From assembly GCF_001618955.1 (NCBI RefSeq), contig NZ_LVYV01000001.1, positions 1,061,501 through 1,125,500 on the forward strand: DNA of 64,000 nucleotides, in the 5' to 3' direction. Within the stretch, counting starts at the first letter, position 1. Every line of letters begins with the position of its first letter. Positions 1 to 8,959 of the stretch are shown here, piece by piece. The notes beneath the pieces are model-generated. The model did no database searches. It was given only the letters and a program-made list of their open reading frames with translations, and was not told where the DNA came from. The translations under genes were made by a program, and so were the position numbers. This stretch comes from Tardiphaga robiniae (GTDB taxonomy: Bacteria; Pseudomonadota; Alphaproteobacteria; Rhizobiales; Xanthobacteraceae).

Positions 1-419
1 GGGGCTTGCGTCACTCGCAGCGCTTCGCGCAGGAATGCCGCCTTCTTGGCGTTACGCTCGACGAGATGAACACGTCCGCCTGCGACATCACCCATGGCAC
101 AGGCCAGAACCACGCCGGGGAAACCTCCACCACTGCCGAAGTCGAGCCAGGTCTTCGCTGAAGGCGCGAGGTTCAGAAGCTGCAGCGAATCCGAGATGTG
201 ACGCGTCCAGAGATTTGGAAGCGTGGCCGGCGAAATCAGATTTGTCTTGGCCTGCCACTGGAGCAGGAGATCCACATAGCGATCGAGCCTGCCCTCCGTT
301 TCACGTGAAACAGGTGTCAGCCGCAGGGCCGCAGCCTTGTCGGCATCGAGCCGGGGTGCGGGAGCAGCTTGCTGGGATCGTTGGGCCATTGGATTGTCTG
401 AAAAGCTGTTGGGACCCAT
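1..419 (-). CDS. rsmG: 16S rRNA (guanine-N7) methyltransferase RsmG, partial (C-terminus beyond window)
   Basis: N-terminal about 139 codons of RsmG (GidB), which methylates N7 of G527 of 16S rRNA using SAM. The translation carries the family's SAM-binding glycine loop (LDFGSGGGFPG), followed by VHLVERNAKKAAFLRE, characteristic of GidB. ATG at 419 is the first start; an in-frame ATG at 389 is an alternative. The gene runs off the left edge. It lies downstream of mnmG on the same strand, the usual mnmE-mnmG-rsmG-parAB order. A parS-like site (297-312) lies inside the coding sequence and is read as VSRET near residue 36, just before the conserved part, where the protein tolerates variation. Confidence 0.93.
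   Translation of the reverse strand, partial: MGPNSFSDNPMAQRSQQAAPAPRLDADKAAALRLTPVSRETEGRLDRYVDLLLQWQAKTNLISPATLPNLWTRHISDSLQLLNLAPSAKTWLDFGSGGGFPGVVLACAMGDVAGGRVHLVERNAKKAAFLREALRVTQA
297..312. promoter_or_regulatory. parS-like ParB binding site 1 (15/16 match)
   Basis: Seen: cgTTTCACGTGAAACA, which differs from the 16-bp bacterial parS consensus TGTTTCACGTGAAACA only at the first base. It lies inside rsmG. ParB is known to nucleate on such sites to build the segregation complex. Three perfect copies lie within the next 3 kb, which makes chance very unlikely. Confidence 0.88.
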
Positions 420-491
420 CCATACTCTGAGTCCATTGCTGCCGCTATCAAATTGCCGGATTGAGGCGACGAATCCGGGCGGGGATTGCCG

Positions 492-940
492 ATGAATGAG
501 CGACCGACCTATCAGGAGGCCCTTCGACGCATCGGCCTGCTCGGCATCCTTGAACCGTTTGACCCGCATGTGGTCGGCACGCTGCCGCTCGACGTCGCCC
601 GATCCAACAGTGACATCGATATCGTCTGTTGCGCCGCCAATCTATCCGCGGCTGCCGGGCTGATCTGGAAGCACTTCGGCGAAACCGAGAGCTTCGCCAT
701 CTATCAATGGTCGGCCAAAGGCCGACCGGTGATCGCGACATTTGAAGCGTATGGATGGCCGTTCGAGATCTTCGTCAGCTCGACTCCCGTACAGGATCAA
801 CCCGGCTGGCGGCACTTCGAGGTCGAGAAGCGACTGCTGATCCTTATGCTGTCCTGTACAACTTGTTCGGCGCCTCTGATGACCAGCTGAATGCAGCTGA
901 GAGCGCAGGGGTTTGCAATCTAGAGGATTCAGGACAGTGA
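492..940 (+). pseudogene. DUF4269-family gene, inactivated by internal deletion/frameshift
   Basis: The first reading frame (ATG 492, stop at 890) matches the DUF4269 family: VVGTLPLDVARSNSDIDIVC is the nucleotidyltransferase-like GT..DSDLDI core, and the match runs to FEVEKRLL. The reading then falls into a meaningless tail. The expected C-terminal segment (DPYAVLYNLFGASDDQL, which family members show as GDPYxxLLxLxxxSDxxL) is present in the +1-shifted frame ending at 940. The roughly 30 residues normally separating the two parts are missing, so a deletion of about 80-100 bp joined the ends out of frame. Judged a decayed gene; function of the family is unknown. A sequencing error alone would not explain the missing segment. 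Confidence 0.75.
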
Positions 941-1002
941 GTTGACCAGGATCAATGCGAGCGGGACGAGTCCGGCCTCCAATAAATCATCGTTGGAGGC
1001 AG

Positions 1003-1197
1003 ATGACCATGAATGTGATCGTACGGCTTTTCCTGATGCTGGCAGCACCTATCACTGCGCTATTCGTCTCGCGTGATGCACTCAATTTCGATGTGGTCCA
1101 GACAATCGTCGCCGTGATCCTCTTTACGGTGGCCGTCGCAGCTGTTGCCTTTTGGCCCCGCCGTCCAACGAAGCCATCTTCAACAGAGCCGCGTTGA
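1003..1197 (+). CDS. small membrane protein, 64 aa, unknown
   Basis: Not recognised as a named family. The chosen start ATG (1003) has a strong Shine-Dalgarno GGAGG at 995-999 with good spacing; a longer reading from 955 lacks one. The protein has two hydrophobic segments (about residues 3-18, IVRLFLMLAAPITALF, and 28-50, VVQTIVAVILFTVAVAAVAFW) and a basic/polar tail, so it probably sits in the inner membrane as a hairpin. It converges on mnmG, whose stop codon is only a few bases away. No partner genes suggest a role. Confidence 0.6.
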   Translation: MTMNVIVRLFLMLAAPITALFVSRDALNFDVVQTIVAVILFTVAVAAVAFWPRRPTKPSSTEPR

Positions 1198-1199
1198 TT

Positions 1200-3101
1200 T
1201 CAGCTTCCTGTTTCACGTGAAACAACCAGGTAGGCCCGGGCAGCCTTCGGCTTCCGCGCTTCGCGGCGAAGATAGGCCGCGAGAATGGCCAGCGCCGCCG
1301 GGGTCATACCATCCAGACGTCCCGCCTGCCCCACGGTATGTGGAAGCGCTGCCTTGAGCTTTGCCCGGGCCTCATTGGACAGTCCGGGGACCGCATCATA
1401 GTCGACATCCACCAGCGAGAGACCCTCGTCACGGCGGAAGGCCTCGACGTCAGCGGTCTGACGCTTCAGATAGACATCATATTTGGCATCGATCTCGATA
1501 TGAGTGCCGATCGCTGGGTCAATGGCCGACAATTCCGGCCAGATCCGGGTCACCGTGGCCCATTCGGTCTCTGGATAGGACAGGAGGTCGAAAGCAGTGC
1601 GACGCTGACCGTCGTGATTAAGCACCAGACCATGCTTCACCGCCCCGTTAGGAGTGATCGAAAGCGCCTGCGTGAGCGTCTTGCCGACGGCGAGGGCTTC
1701 CATCTTGGCGCCATGGCGGACCGAACGAGCGCTGCCGACACATCCCAAGCTGATACCCTTGTCGGTCAGGCGCTGATCGGCGTTGTCGGCACGCAGTGTG
1801 AGCCGGTATTCCGCCCGTGAGGTGAACATCCGATAGGGCTCGGTAATCCCGCGGGTGACCAGATCGTCGATCATCACGCCGAGATAGCCGTCAGCTCGGT
1901 CGAACACGGTCAACTGGCTACCGCTCGCTGCCAAAGCGGCATTCAGACCGGCGACGAGACCCTGGGCGGCGGCTTCTTCGTATCCTGTGGTGCCATTGAT
2001 CTGCCCGGCCAGAAACAGGCCCGCGATGCGCTTGGTCTGCAGGGTCGGATCGAGTTCGCGGGGATCGATATGGTCATATTCGATCGCATAGCCCGGGCGG
2101 ACCATTCGGACCCGCTCCAGACCGGGGATCGAGGCCAGGATCGCCACCTGAACCTCCTCGGGCAGTGAGGTCGAGATGCCGTTGGGATAGACCGTGGAGT
2201 CATCGAGGCCTTCCGGCTCCAGGAAGATCTGGTGGCCATCGCGATCGCCAAAGCGGACGATTTTGTCCTCGATAGACGGGCAATAACGGGGACCTGAACT
2301 CTTGATCTGACCGGAATACATCGGCGAACGATGCACATTGGCCCGGATCACCTCATGGGTCGCCGGTGTGGTGCGCGTAATGCCGCACTGGATCTGCGGA
2401 TTGGTGATCCGATCGGTCATGACCGAAAACGGCTCCGGCGGATCGTCGGCAGACTGCATCTCGACCCCGGCCCAGTCGATGGTGGTCCCATCGAGCCGCG
2501 GTGGCGTGCCGGTCTTGAGCCGTCCGAGGGTGAAGCCGACACCCTCGAAGGCCTTGGACAGGCCGAGTGCGGGAGCTTCATCGATCCGGCCGGCGGGCCA
2601 GTTCTTCTCGCCGAGATGGATCAACCCGCGCAGAAAGGTGCCAGTAGTGATGACCACTGATCCGGCAGAGAGTTCGCGGCCATCGGCAAGACGGATGCCG
2701 ATGACCCGGCCATTTGACATCAGCAGGTCGTCGGCCTCGCCCTCGATCACGCTCAGATTCTCGGTCGCCACGATCGCCGCCTGCATCGCTGCAGCATAAA
2801 GCTTGCGGTCCGCCTGGGTGCGCGGGCCACGAACGGCCGGGCCCTTCTTTCGGTTGAGCATGCGGAACTGGATGCCGCCGGCATCGGCCACGCGGCCCAT
2901 CAACCCGTCCAGCGCATCGACCTCGCGGACCAGATGGCCCTTGCCGAGACCGCCGATGGCAGGATTGCAGGACATCGCGCCAATGGTCGCGAACTCGTGC
3001 GTCACCAATGCAGTCCGCGCGCCCATGCGCGCAGCACCAGCTGCGGCCTCGCAGCCGGCATGACCTCCCCCGATTACGATAACGTCAAACTTGTCCTGCA
3101 T
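1200..3101 (-). CDS. mnmG: tRNA uridine-5-carboxymethylaminomethyl modification enzyme MnmG (GidA)
   Basis: FAD-dependent subunit of the MnmE-MnmG complex that builds the cmnm5 group on wobble U34 of several tRNAs. The N-terminus [20 protein letters not shown] is the classical GidA Rossmann dinucleotide site (GxGxxGxxxA), and the family signature [12 protein letters not shown] is present. At 633 aa from ATG 3101 it has normal family length. The open frame continues upstream to 3224, but only through two parS sites, so I reject the longer start. mnmE lies upstream on the same strand. The last codons (VSRETGS) contain a perfect parS site (1209-1224), so the C-terminal peptide is shaped by a DNA-binding site. 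Confidence 0.97.
   Translation of the reverse strand: MQDKFDVIVIGGGHAGCEAAAGAARMGARTALVTHEFATIGAMSCNPAIGGLGKGHLVREVDALDGLMGRVADAGGIQFRMLNRKKGPAVRGPRTQADRKLYAAAMQAAIVATENLSVIEGEADDLLMSNGRVIGIRLADGRELSAGSVVITTGTFLRGLIHLGEKNWPAGRIDEAPALGLSKAFEGVGFTLGRLKTGTPPRLDGTTIDWAGVEMQSADDPPEPFSVMTDRITNPQIQCGITRTTPATHEVIRANVHRSPMYSGQIKSSGPRYCPSIEDKIVRFGDRDGHQIFLEPEGLDDSTVYPNGISTSLPEEVQVAILASIPGLERVRMVRPGYAIEYDHIDPRELDPTLQTKRIAGLFLAGQINGTTGYEEAAAQGLVAGLNAALAASGSQLTVFDRADGYLGVMIDDLVTRGITEPYRMFTSRAEYRLTLRADNADQRLTDKGISLGCVGSARSVRHGAKMEALAVGKTLTQALSITPNGAVKHGLVLNHDGQRRTAFDLLSYPETEWATVTRIWPELSAIDPAIGTHIEIDAKYDVYLKRQTADVEAFRRDEGLSLVDVDYDAVPGLSNEARAKLKAALPHTVGQAGRLDGMTPAALAILAAYLRREARKPKAARAYLVVSRETGS
1209..1224. 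promoter_or_regulatory. parS ParB binding site 2 (perfect)
   Basis: Perfect TGTTTCACGTGAAACA palindrome, located in the last codons of mnmG, where it is read on the minus strand as VSRET. Confidence 0.95.
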
Positions 3102-3155
3102 GGCCGCAGCTTTTAGCGCGGGTGCAGCCGGGATTGAAGAGAAATCCACAGGCAT

Positions 3156-3171
3156 TGTTTCACGTGAAACA
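3156..3171. promoter_or_regulatory. parS ParB binding site 3 (perfect)
   Basis: Perfect TGTTTCACGTGAAACA; the symmetry extends by one base pair on each side (ATTG...CAAT). It lies 55 bp upstream of the mnmG start codon. Confidence 0.96.
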
Positions 3172-3207
3172 ATGGATGCCCTCTGAAGAGGATCTGAGAG
3201 GCAGGAT

Positions 3208-3223
3208 TGTTTCACGTGAAACA
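3208..3223. promoter_or_regulatory. parS ParB binding site 4 (perfect)
   Basis: Perfect TGTTTCACGTGAAACA, 52 bp from site 3 measured start to start (about five helical turns, so both would face the same side of the DNA). Confidence 0.96.
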
Positions 3224-3419
3224 CAATCTGCTTTAGCCGTCATTGCGTGGCGCACGCCTGCAACGAATAGCCTGGTCTTTTGCGAGTCAGTCACCCGCAC
3301 TTGTGATCTTCTGGATTGCTTCGCCCCGGCCGCACTGACGACCGAAATTTCTCCGCATTTGCCATTCCGCACAAAAAATGATTTTATATTCATTATATTA
3401 AATAATGAATGAAGAAATA

Positions 3420-4754
3420 TTACTTACCTATACAAAAGTCCCGAAAGATGCTATCGAGGATATCTTCCACATCCACCCGCCCGAGCAAGCGCCCTAATTG
3501 CTGCGCTGCAGCACGCATATCCTCGGCAACGAATTCTTCGCCTTGCTCAGCCGACGCTGCAGCATGCTGCAGCAAATCCGACGTGCTGCGCAGCAAAAGA
3601 CGCTGCCGCTCCCGGGTAATCAGCCCGGCCTCGCCGCTCCCGAAGTATCGACCGGCAAAATCGACAAGCAGGGCCAACAGTTGTGCGAGGCCATCGCCGC
3701 GCTCTGCAGAGATGGCGATCAACAGGTCTGGCCCGGCCGAGGCAGTCTGGACCAGATCGACCTTGTTCCGGATCACCCAGACCGGTGTTTCAGATTCCGT
3801 CAGCCATTGTTCTGGATTGGACGCCTCTGCGCTGGAGTCGACCAGCCACAGGACCAGATCCGCTTCGGCCGCCCGAGCCCGCGCCCGGCGTACGCCCTCT
3901 TCCTCCACCGGATCTGCCGTCTCGCGAATGCCGGCCGTGTCGATGATCGTCACCGGATAACCGTCAAGATCGAGCTGCACCTCGATGACGTCCCGGGTGG
4001 TGCCGGCATGCGGTGATACAATTGCCACATCGCGCCGCGCCAACTGGTTCATCAACGTCGATTTCCCGACATTGGGCTGGCCGGCGATGGCCACCACCAG
4101 ACCGTCGCGCAACCGCTCGCTTCGACCCTGTGCCGCCAGCGCGTCCTCGATTTCCCGATGCAACGCCGATGCTTTCGCCAAAGCCGGCGCCAATAATTCG
4201 GCGGATACGTCGCCTTCGTCAGAAAAATCGATGCCGACTTCGACCAGGGCCAGCGCCTCGATGATCTGCTGTCGCCAATTCCGAGCCCTATCGCCAAGCA
4301 GTCCCTTGAGCTGCCGCAGCGCCTGGCGCCGCTGCCGGTCGGTATCGGCATGGATCAGATCATCAAGGCCTTCCGCCTCGGTCAGATCGAGCTTTCCGTT
4401 CTCGAACGCGCGACGGGTGAATTCGCCCGGCTCCGCCAGCCGCAAACCATCGATCGCCGCCAGCGCTCCAAACAAGGAAGCCAGTACAGCGCGTCCGCCA
4501 TGGATATGAAATTCGGCGACATCTTCCCCTGTCGCGCTCGCCGGCCCCGGAAACCACAGCACCACCGCATCGTCGATCGGGCCGAGCTTCTCGTCAAACA
4601 GCAGAACATGGGTCGCCAACCGCGGCGCCGGTAGTTTCTTCGCCAAACACTCCAAGACCTGTCCCGCCAGTGGACCCGACACGCGGACGATGGCGATCGC
4701 CGTCGGCGGACGGCCGGAGGACAATGCGTAGATCGTCTGGTCGCGTGGATGCAT
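3420..4754 (-). CDS. mnmE: tRNA modification GTPase MnmE (TrmE)
   Basis: GTPase partner of MnmG in wobble-uridine modification. The order is an N-terminal folate-binding TrmE domain (from [19 protein letters not shown]), a helical domain, and an inserted G domain near residue 220 with Walker [10 protein letters not shown], switch TTRD and DTAGIRE, then NKVD. It ends in the invariant FCIGK, whose cysteine is essential in the family. At 444 aa it is of normal length. Start ATG at 4754. It is separated from rho upstream by a terminator and a dispersed repeat, so it probably has its own promoter in the 4755-4900 stretch. Confidence 0.97.
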   Translation of the reverse strand: MHPRDQTIYALSSGRPPTAIAIVRVSGPLAGQVLECLAKKLPAPRLATHVLLFDEKLGPIDDAVVLWFPGPASATGEDVAEFHIHGGRAVLASLFGALAAIDGLRLAEPGEFTRRAFENGKLDLTEAEGLDDLIHADTDRQRRQALRQLKGLLGDRARNWRQQIIEALALVEVGIDFSDEGDVSAELLAPALAKASALHREIEDALAAQGRSERLRDGLVVAIAGQPNVGKSTLMNQLARRDVAIVSPHAGTTRDVIEVQLDLDGYPVTIIDTAGIRETADPVEEEGVRRARARAAEADLVLWLVDSSAEASNPEQWLTESETPVWVIRNKVDLVQTASAGPDLLIAISAERGDGLAQLLALLVDFAGRYFGSGEAGLITRERQRLLLRSTSDLLQHAAASAEQGEEFVAEDMRAAAQQLGRLLGRVDVEDILDSIFRDFCIGK

Positions 4755-4911
4755 CGCCTATTTGCCGATGCGGATGACATGACGCAACGGGATTCTGAAG
4801 CTGACCATCCGTCCCCCGCTGCCATTCCGGGGCGAGCGCAGCGCCAGCTGCGAGCGAACCTTAGCCACTCCAATTGGGGTGGCTAAGAATCCCGGGATGT
4901 TCAAAACAGAT

Positions 4912-4970
4912 CGAGATTCCGGGTCTGCACTGCAGTCGGCTATGCCGACTTACGTGCATCCCGGAATGAC
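4912..4970 (-). repeat. 59-bp dispersed hairpin repeat, copy A
   Basis: The reverse complement matches 14370-14428 with about three mismatches. Each copy folds on itself: the outer arms ATTCCGGGaTGCAC and GTGCAgaCCCGGAAT pair, and an inner GTCGGC/GCCGAC hairpin closes the tip. This resembles the REP/BIME-type elements found between genes in rhizobial genomes. Here it lies between mnmE and rho. Confidence 0.8.
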
Positions 4971-4993
4971 AGTGAGTGGTGAACGACCGAAAC

Positions 4994-5024
4994 AAAAAAA
5001 CGCCGCTGCTTTCGCAACGGCGTT
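4994..5024 (-). terminator. factor-independent terminator of rho
   Basis: Read on the minus strand, AACGCCGTTGC pairs with GCAGCGGCGTT around a GAAA tetraloop, followed by a run of seven T. It starts 40 bp after the rho stop codon. Confidence 0.9.
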
Positions 5025-5063
5025 CTTGCAGTCCTGAAGCTGTTCGCTCGAACAGCCCGAACT

Positions 5064-6329
5064 TTACGTATTCATCGAATCGAAGAATTCCGAGTTGTTC
5101 TTGGTGTTGCGCAGCTTGTCGAGCAGGAAGTCGATGGCGTCCATGGTGCCCATCGGATTGAGGATGCGGCGCAGCACGTACATCTTCTTGAGCAGTTGCG
5201 GATCGGTGATGAGCTCTTCCTTGCGCGTGCCCGAACGGGAGATGTCGATCGCCGGGAAGGTCCGCTTGTCCGAGACCTTGCGGTCCAGAATGAGTTCCGA
5301 GTTACCGGTGCCCTTGAATTCTTCGAAGATGACTTCGTCCATGCGCGAGCCGGTATCGACCAGCGCGGTGGCGATGATGGTCAGCGAACCACCTTCTTCC
5401 ACGTTACGGGCCGCACCGAAGAAACGCTTCGGACGCTGCAGCGCATTGGCATCAACGCCACCGGTCAGCACCTTGCCGGACGACGGGACCACCGTGTTGT
5501 AGGCACGGCCGAGACGGGTGATCGAATCCAGCAGGATGACCACGTCGCGACCGTGTTCGACCAGACGCTTGGCCTTCTCGATGACCATTTCAGCGACCTG
5601 GACGTGACGCACAGCCGGTTCGTCGAAGGTCGACGAGACGACTTCGCCCTTCACCGAACGCTGCATGTCGGTGACTTCTTCCGGACGTTCGTCGATCAAA
5701 AGAACGATCAGATAGCATTCCGGATGATTCGCCGTGATCGAATGCGCGATGTTCTGCATCAGCACGGTCTTACCCGTACGCGGCGGCGCGACGATCAGTG
5801 CGCGCTGGCCCTTGCCGATCGGCGCGACGATGTCGATGACACGCGCGGAGAGATCGCGGCGGGTCGAATCTTCCAGCTCGAGGCGGAAGCGCTGATCCGG
5901 GAATAGCGGGGTGAGGTTGTCGAAATTGACCTTGTGCTTCGACTTCTCGGGATCCTCGAAGTTGAGCGTATTGACCTTCAGCAGCGCAAAATAGCGTTCG
6001 CCTTCCTTCGGGCTGCGAATGTGGCCTTCGACGGTGTCGCCGGTGCGCAAGCCGAAGCGGCGGATCTGCGACGGCGAGACGTAGATGTCGTCCGGGCCCG
6101 GCAGGTAGTTCGCATCGGGCGACCGCAAGAAGCCGAAGCCGTCGGAGAGAACCTCGACGACGCCTTCGCCGATGATGTCGGTTTCCTTGATCGCCAGCTG
6201 CTTCAAGCTTGCGAACATCAGCTCCTGCTTGCGCATGGTGCTGGCATTTTCGACCCCGAGCTCTTCCGCAAACGAGACAAGCTCGGCTGGCGTCTTGGCC
6301 TTGAGGTCCTGGAGTTTCATTTCCCGCAT
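5064..6329 (-). CDS. rho: transcription termination factor Rho
   Basis: Hexameric RNA-dependent ATPase/helicase that ends transcription. An N-terminal Rho helical domain ([34 protein letters not shown]) precedes the RNA-binding cold-shock domain ([35 protein letters not shown]). The ATPase core has Walker A near residue 180 (PPRTGKT), Walker B ([16 protein letters not shown]) and the Q/R loops. At 421 aa it is full length. ATG 6329 (MREMKLQ) is taken because the MRE- start is usual in related rhizobia; ATG 6320 (MKLQ) is possible. hemJ lies upstream with a 274-bp leader that could hold a rho promoter and autoregulatory leader. Confidence 0.97.
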   Translation of the reverse strand: MREMKLQDLKAKTPAELVSFAEELGVENASTMRKQELMFASLKQLAIKETDIIGEGVVEVLSDGFGFLRSPDANYLPGPDDIYVSPSQIRRFGLRTGDTVEGHIRSPKEGERYFALLKVNTLNFEDPEKSKHKVNFDNLTPLFPDQRFRLELEDSTRRDLSARVIDIVAPIGKGQRALIVAPPRTGKTVLMQNIAHSITANHPECYLIVLLIDERPEEVTDMQRSVKGEVVSSTFDEPAVRHVQVAEMVIEKAKRLVEHGRDVVILLDSITRLGRAYNTVVPSSGKVLTGGVDANALQRPKRFFGAARNVEEGGSLTIIATALVDTGSRMDEVIFEEFKGTGNSELILDRKVSDKRTFPAIDISRSGTRKEELITDPQLLKKMYVLRRILNPMGTMDAIDFLLDKLRNTKNNSEFFDSMNT

Positions 6330-6603
6330 TGGGAGGTGTCCTGTGGAAAGTCGGGGAGGGAGCGCGAGGTGGCCGAGACGGATGCGGACGCTGCAAAAGA
6401 TCAGGAAAGTCCGCAGGTCTCTGGTCAGGAAGTCTTGAGCGAGGAAGGTGCTGAAGGGGCTTCAAACCTGATGCGGTGGCCGGTTCAAAAAGAAAAACCG
6501 GTGCAAACCACATCCGCCTGCGTGGGGTGGGATGACGCGAATATAGAAAATCGCAGGGTGTCGCGCAAGGAGCCGAAACGGCGGTTGTGATGAGAAATTT
6601 GGC

Positions 6604-7026
6604 CTAGAACGGCTTCACGATCACCAAAATCACGATCAGGATCATCAAAACGGTCGGTACCTCGTTGATAATTCGATAGAATTTCGAATTCCGCGTATTT
6701 TTGTCCTGAGCAAAATCACGGACCCGGGCACTCAGGAAGCCATGAACGCCGGACATCAGCAGCACCAGCGTCAGTTTGGCGTGAAACCATCCTGAACTGA
6801 ACCAGTGACCGGCCCAGGCGAGATACAGGCCGAGGATCCAGGTGGCGATCATCGCCGGATTGATGATCGCCTTGAGCAGGCGACGCTCCATCACCTTGAA
6901 GGTTTCGGATTGCTTCGAGCCGATCTCCGCATCGCAGTGATAGACGAACAGTCGCGGCAGATAGAGCATGCCCGCCATCCACGAGATGACGGCGATCACA
7001 TGCAACGCCTTGGCCCATTCATACAT
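6604..7026 (-). CDS. hemJ: protoporphyrinogen IX oxidase HemJ (UPF0093 membrane protein)
   Basis: 140-aa inner-membrane protein of the HemJ family, which oxidises protoporphyrinogen IX in haem synthesis in alphaproteobacteria that lack HemG/HemY. Visible: the N-terminal conserved His in WAKALHVIAVISWMAGMLYLPRLFVYH, basic KVMERRLLKAI, and four hydrophobic segments (about residues 8-26, 58-75, 82-98 and 120-139). Conserved histidines and the LKAIINPAM segment fit the family. It is the first gene left of the presumed origin and is transcribed away from it toward rho. In many relatives hemE sits here; it is absent from this window. Confidence 0.93.
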   Translation of the reverse strand: MYEWAKALHVIAVISWMAGMLYLPRLFVYHCDAEIGSKQSETFKVMERRLLKAIINPAMIATWILGLYLAWAGHWFSSGWFHAKLTLVLLMSGVHGFLSARVRDFAQDKNTRNSKFYRIINEVPTVLMILIVILVIVKPF

Positions 7027-7495
7027 TCGAAAGTTCTTTCCAGCATCACTGCGTCACATCGCACTTGCTGAGACCGGAACATTTCACCGGAAAGCCGCGT
7101 TGCAGGACACGCCGATACAGAGCGGATCACCGCACTATCCGCAAGCCATCCTTCTCTTAAATAATATTTATAGAATCTTAGGTTTGAGTCTAAGTGACAG
7201 TGGATTTCAGCCGCCCAAAACAATCCCGGAACTGTCCCACGCTTATGCACATCCCCGCGTGATTTTCCGACAGCCGATCGCATGCAAGTTCGATATGCAG
7301 CGCAAAGGCTTACCGTCGCCGTGCACTGGATTATCCCAAGACAAACCTGGATAACCCCATTATCATTCCAGGCAGCCTCAGAGTTTTTCCTCTTCATGAG
7401 GCCTGTGAAGAAAAAACCGAGTTATCCCGGGCCCGCAGCGGTGGTGGTCGATATCCCGGAAAAGCTCCACAGAGATTCACAGGACATACACGACC
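7027..7495. other. oriC: probable chromosomal replication origin (oriC)
   Basis: 469 bp without a gene between hemJ and ppsR, both transcribed outward. Seen: an AT-rich stretch at 7152-7197 (unwinding candidate); DnaA-box-like sequences TTATGCACA (7243-7251, +), TTATCCCAA (7331-7339, +), TTATCCAGG (7346-7354, -) and TTATCCCGG (7422-7430, +); GANTC methylation sites at 7173, 7186 and 7474; and TTAA-N7-TTAT at 7157-7171, one base from a CtrA site. Known: the Caulobacter origin lies upstream of the homologous run ppsR (CC0001)-maf-aroE-coaE-dnaQ, next to hemE. parS sites 4-7 kb away fit as well. Not proven: no box is a perfect TTATCCACA. Confidence 0.78.
7157..7171 (+). promoter_or_regulatory. 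CtrA-like motif in the presumed origin
   Basis: TTAA-ATAATAT-TTAT matches the CtrA consensus TTAA-N7-TTAA in 7 of 8 defined bases, inside the AT-rich part of the presumed origin. CtrA is known to repress the Caulobacter origin. AT-rich sequence makes a chance match plausible. Confidence 0.4.
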
Positions 7496-8338
7496 ATGGT
7501 GCCCACCACCGGCAGCTATTTTCATCTTCATCTGGTCTCCGATTCGACTGGTGAGACATTGATCACCGTGGCCCGCGCCGTCGCTGCGCAATATGCGAAT
7601 GTCACGCCGGTCGAGCATGTCTATCCTCTGGTCCGCAGCCAGAAACAACTCGATCGCGTGCTCTCCGAAATAGAGGAAGCGCCCGGCATTGTTCTCTTTA
7701 CGCTGCTGGAAAAAGATCTCGTCGGCCGACTGGAAGCCAAGTGCCAGGAGATCAACAGCCCGAGCCTGTCGATCATCGGGCCGGTGATGCAGCTCTTTCA
7801 GGCCTATCTCGGTGCGTCGACCACCGGTCGCGTCGGCGCGCAGCACACGCTCAATGCCGAATATTTCAAACGTATCGACGCGCTGAATTATTCGATGATG
7901 CATGACGATGGCCAGCATGTGGAAGGCCTCGAAGAAGCGGACGTGGTTCTCGTCGGCGTATCGCGCACGTCGAAGACGCCAACCTCGATCTATCTTGCCA
8001 ATCGTGGTGTGCGCACGGCCAATGTGCCGCTCGTCCCCGGCATCCCCATTCCCCATCAGCTTGAGACGTTGAAAAATCCGCTGGTGGTCAGCCTGCACGC
8101 GACGCCGGAGCGCTTGATTCAGATCCGCCAGAACCGGCTTCTGAGCATTGGCAGCGATACGACTAATGACGAATACATCGATCGCCAGTCAGTCACCGAT
8201 GAAGTGACATATGCGCGCAAGCTCAGCGCCAGATATGGCTGGGCCCTGCTGGAAGTGACACGTCGCTCCATCGAGGAAACCGCGGCAGCCATCATGAAAC
8301 TGCTGGCCGATCGCCAGCGTCAGAGGATGTCCGAATGA
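7496..8338 (+). CDS. ppsR: pyruvate,phosphate dikinase regulatory protein (DUF299 kinase/pyrophosphorylase)
   Basis: Bifunctional serine/threonine kinase and Pi-dependent pyrophosphorylase that switches PPDK or PEP synthetase off and on. The 280-aa protein begins with the family's [13 protein letters not shown] and has its P-loop-like [18 protein letters not shown] at residues 154-171. Start ATG 7496. This is the homologue of Caulobacter CC0001 (Rickettsia RP001), the gene that flanks the origin there, which is the main reason for calling the adjacent gap oriC. No PPDK gene is in the window. It overlaps maf by four bases (ATGA), so the two are translationally coupled. Confidence 0.92.
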   Translation: MVPTTGSYFHLHLVSDSTGETLITVARAVAAQYANVTPVEHVYPLVRSQKQLDRVLSEIEEAPGIVLFTLLEKDLVGRLEAKCQEINSPSLSIIGPVMQLFQAYLGASTTGRVGAQHTLNAEYFKRIDALNYSMMHDDGQHVEGLEEADVVLVGVSRTSKTPTSIYLANRGVRTANVPLVPGIPIPHQLETLKNPLVVSLHATPERLIQIRQNRLLSIGSDTTNDEYIDRQSVTDEVTYARKLSARYGWALLEVTRRSIEETAAAIMKLLADRQRQRMSE

Positions 8339-8943
8339 CCATTTGGTGCGGCGTGCAACCGCTGATCCTGGCGTCGCAGAGTTTGGCGCGTCGTGAGTTG
8401 CTGGCGAATGCTGGCATTACGTTTGATGCGGTGCCTGCAGATATCGACGAGCGCGGCATCCAGCAGAAATCCGGGTTGAAGGCGCCGGGCGAGATCGCAG
8501 CCTTGCTCGCCGAGCGGAAGGCAGCCTTTATCTCGCTGCGTCATCCCGGTCGCTATGTTCTTGGCGCCGATCAAATCCTGGCGCTGGGCGACCGGATGTT
8601 CAGCAAACCCGTCGGACGCGAACAGGCGGCCGAACAACTTGCGATCCTCGCCGGCCGGACCCACGAATTGCACTCAGCGCTTGCCGTCGTTTGCGATGGC
8701 GCGACGTTGTTCTCTAATGTTTCCGTGGCGCATATGACCATGCGCAAGCTGGATGATGTGGCGATCAACGCCTATCTGGACGCTGCGGGCGACAAGGTGA
8801 TGACGAGTGTTGGCGCCTATCAGCTCGAAGGTCTGGGTGTGCATCTGTTCGAGCTGATCGAAGGCGATCACTTCACCATTCTAGGTCTGCCACTACTGCC
8901 GCTGCTGAGTTTCCTGCGCGGCGAAGAGATGATCGCGATCTGA
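8335..8943 (+). CDS. maf: Maf-like nucleoside triphosphate pyrophosphatase
   Basis: 202-aa Maf/HAM1-superfamily enzyme that hydrolyses non-canonical or modified NTPs to NMP plus pyrophosphate. Seen: the start motif [14 protein letters not shown] (family SxSxxR), GADQIL in place of the more common ADTxV with the conserved aspartate kept, the KP motif SKPVGREQA and the C-terminal [28 protein letters not shown]. Start ATG 8335 overlaps the ppsR stop. Many alphaproteobacteria have aroE next; here coaE follows directly after 16 bp. Confidence 0.9.
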   Translation: MTIWCGVQPLILASQSLARRELLANAGITFDAVPADIDERGIQQKSGLKAPGEIAALLAERKAAFISLRHPGRYVLGADQILALGDRMFSKPVGREQAAEQLAILAGRTHELHSALAVVCDGATLFSNVSVAHMTMRKLDDVAINAYLDAAGDKVMTSVGAYQLEGLGVHLFELIEGDHFTILGLPLLPLLSFLRGEEMIAI

Positions 8944-8959
8944 TTTTTATGAGGACTTG

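Larger units (their letters stand above)
3102..3419. other. mnmE-mnmG intergenic region with two parS sites
   Basis: A 318-bp gap between mnmE (upstream) and mnmG on the minus strand. It holds two perfect parS palindromes 52 bp apart (3156 and 3208) and, near the mnmE end (about 3370-3415), an unusually AT-rich stretch with TATATTA/AATAATGA-type sequence. The open frames here are short, run through the parS palindromes and resemble nothing, so I regard the gap as non-coding. It must also hold any promoter of mnmG, since the gap is long for an operon. Confidence 0.7.
4755..5063. other. mnmE-rho intergenic region: repeat element plus rho terminator
   Basis: A 309-bp gap. It contains the rho terminator (4994-5024), a 59-bp structured dispersed repeat (4912-4970) and a second short palindromic piece, CCACTCCAATTGGGGTGG, at 4865-4882, which also accompanies the other copy of the repeat. 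The remaining roughly 100 bp next to mnmE shows no gene and presumably carries its promoter. Confidence 0.65.

Noticed and set aside
3102-3224. N-terminal extension of mnmG by about 40 codons
   Set aside because: The added residues are just translations of two parS palindromes (FHVKQ and VSRET); the conserved protein starts at [12 protein letters not shown].
7157-7171. Treating the CtrA-like motif as a certain CtrA site
   Set aside because: One base short of consensus and inside an AT-rich tract, where such matches are common; kept only as a low-confidence feature.
6996-7397. 133-codon open frame on the minus strand through the presumed origin
   Set aside because: It overlaps the hemJ start, resembles no protein, and its frame contains the AT-rich and DnaA-box-like sequences.
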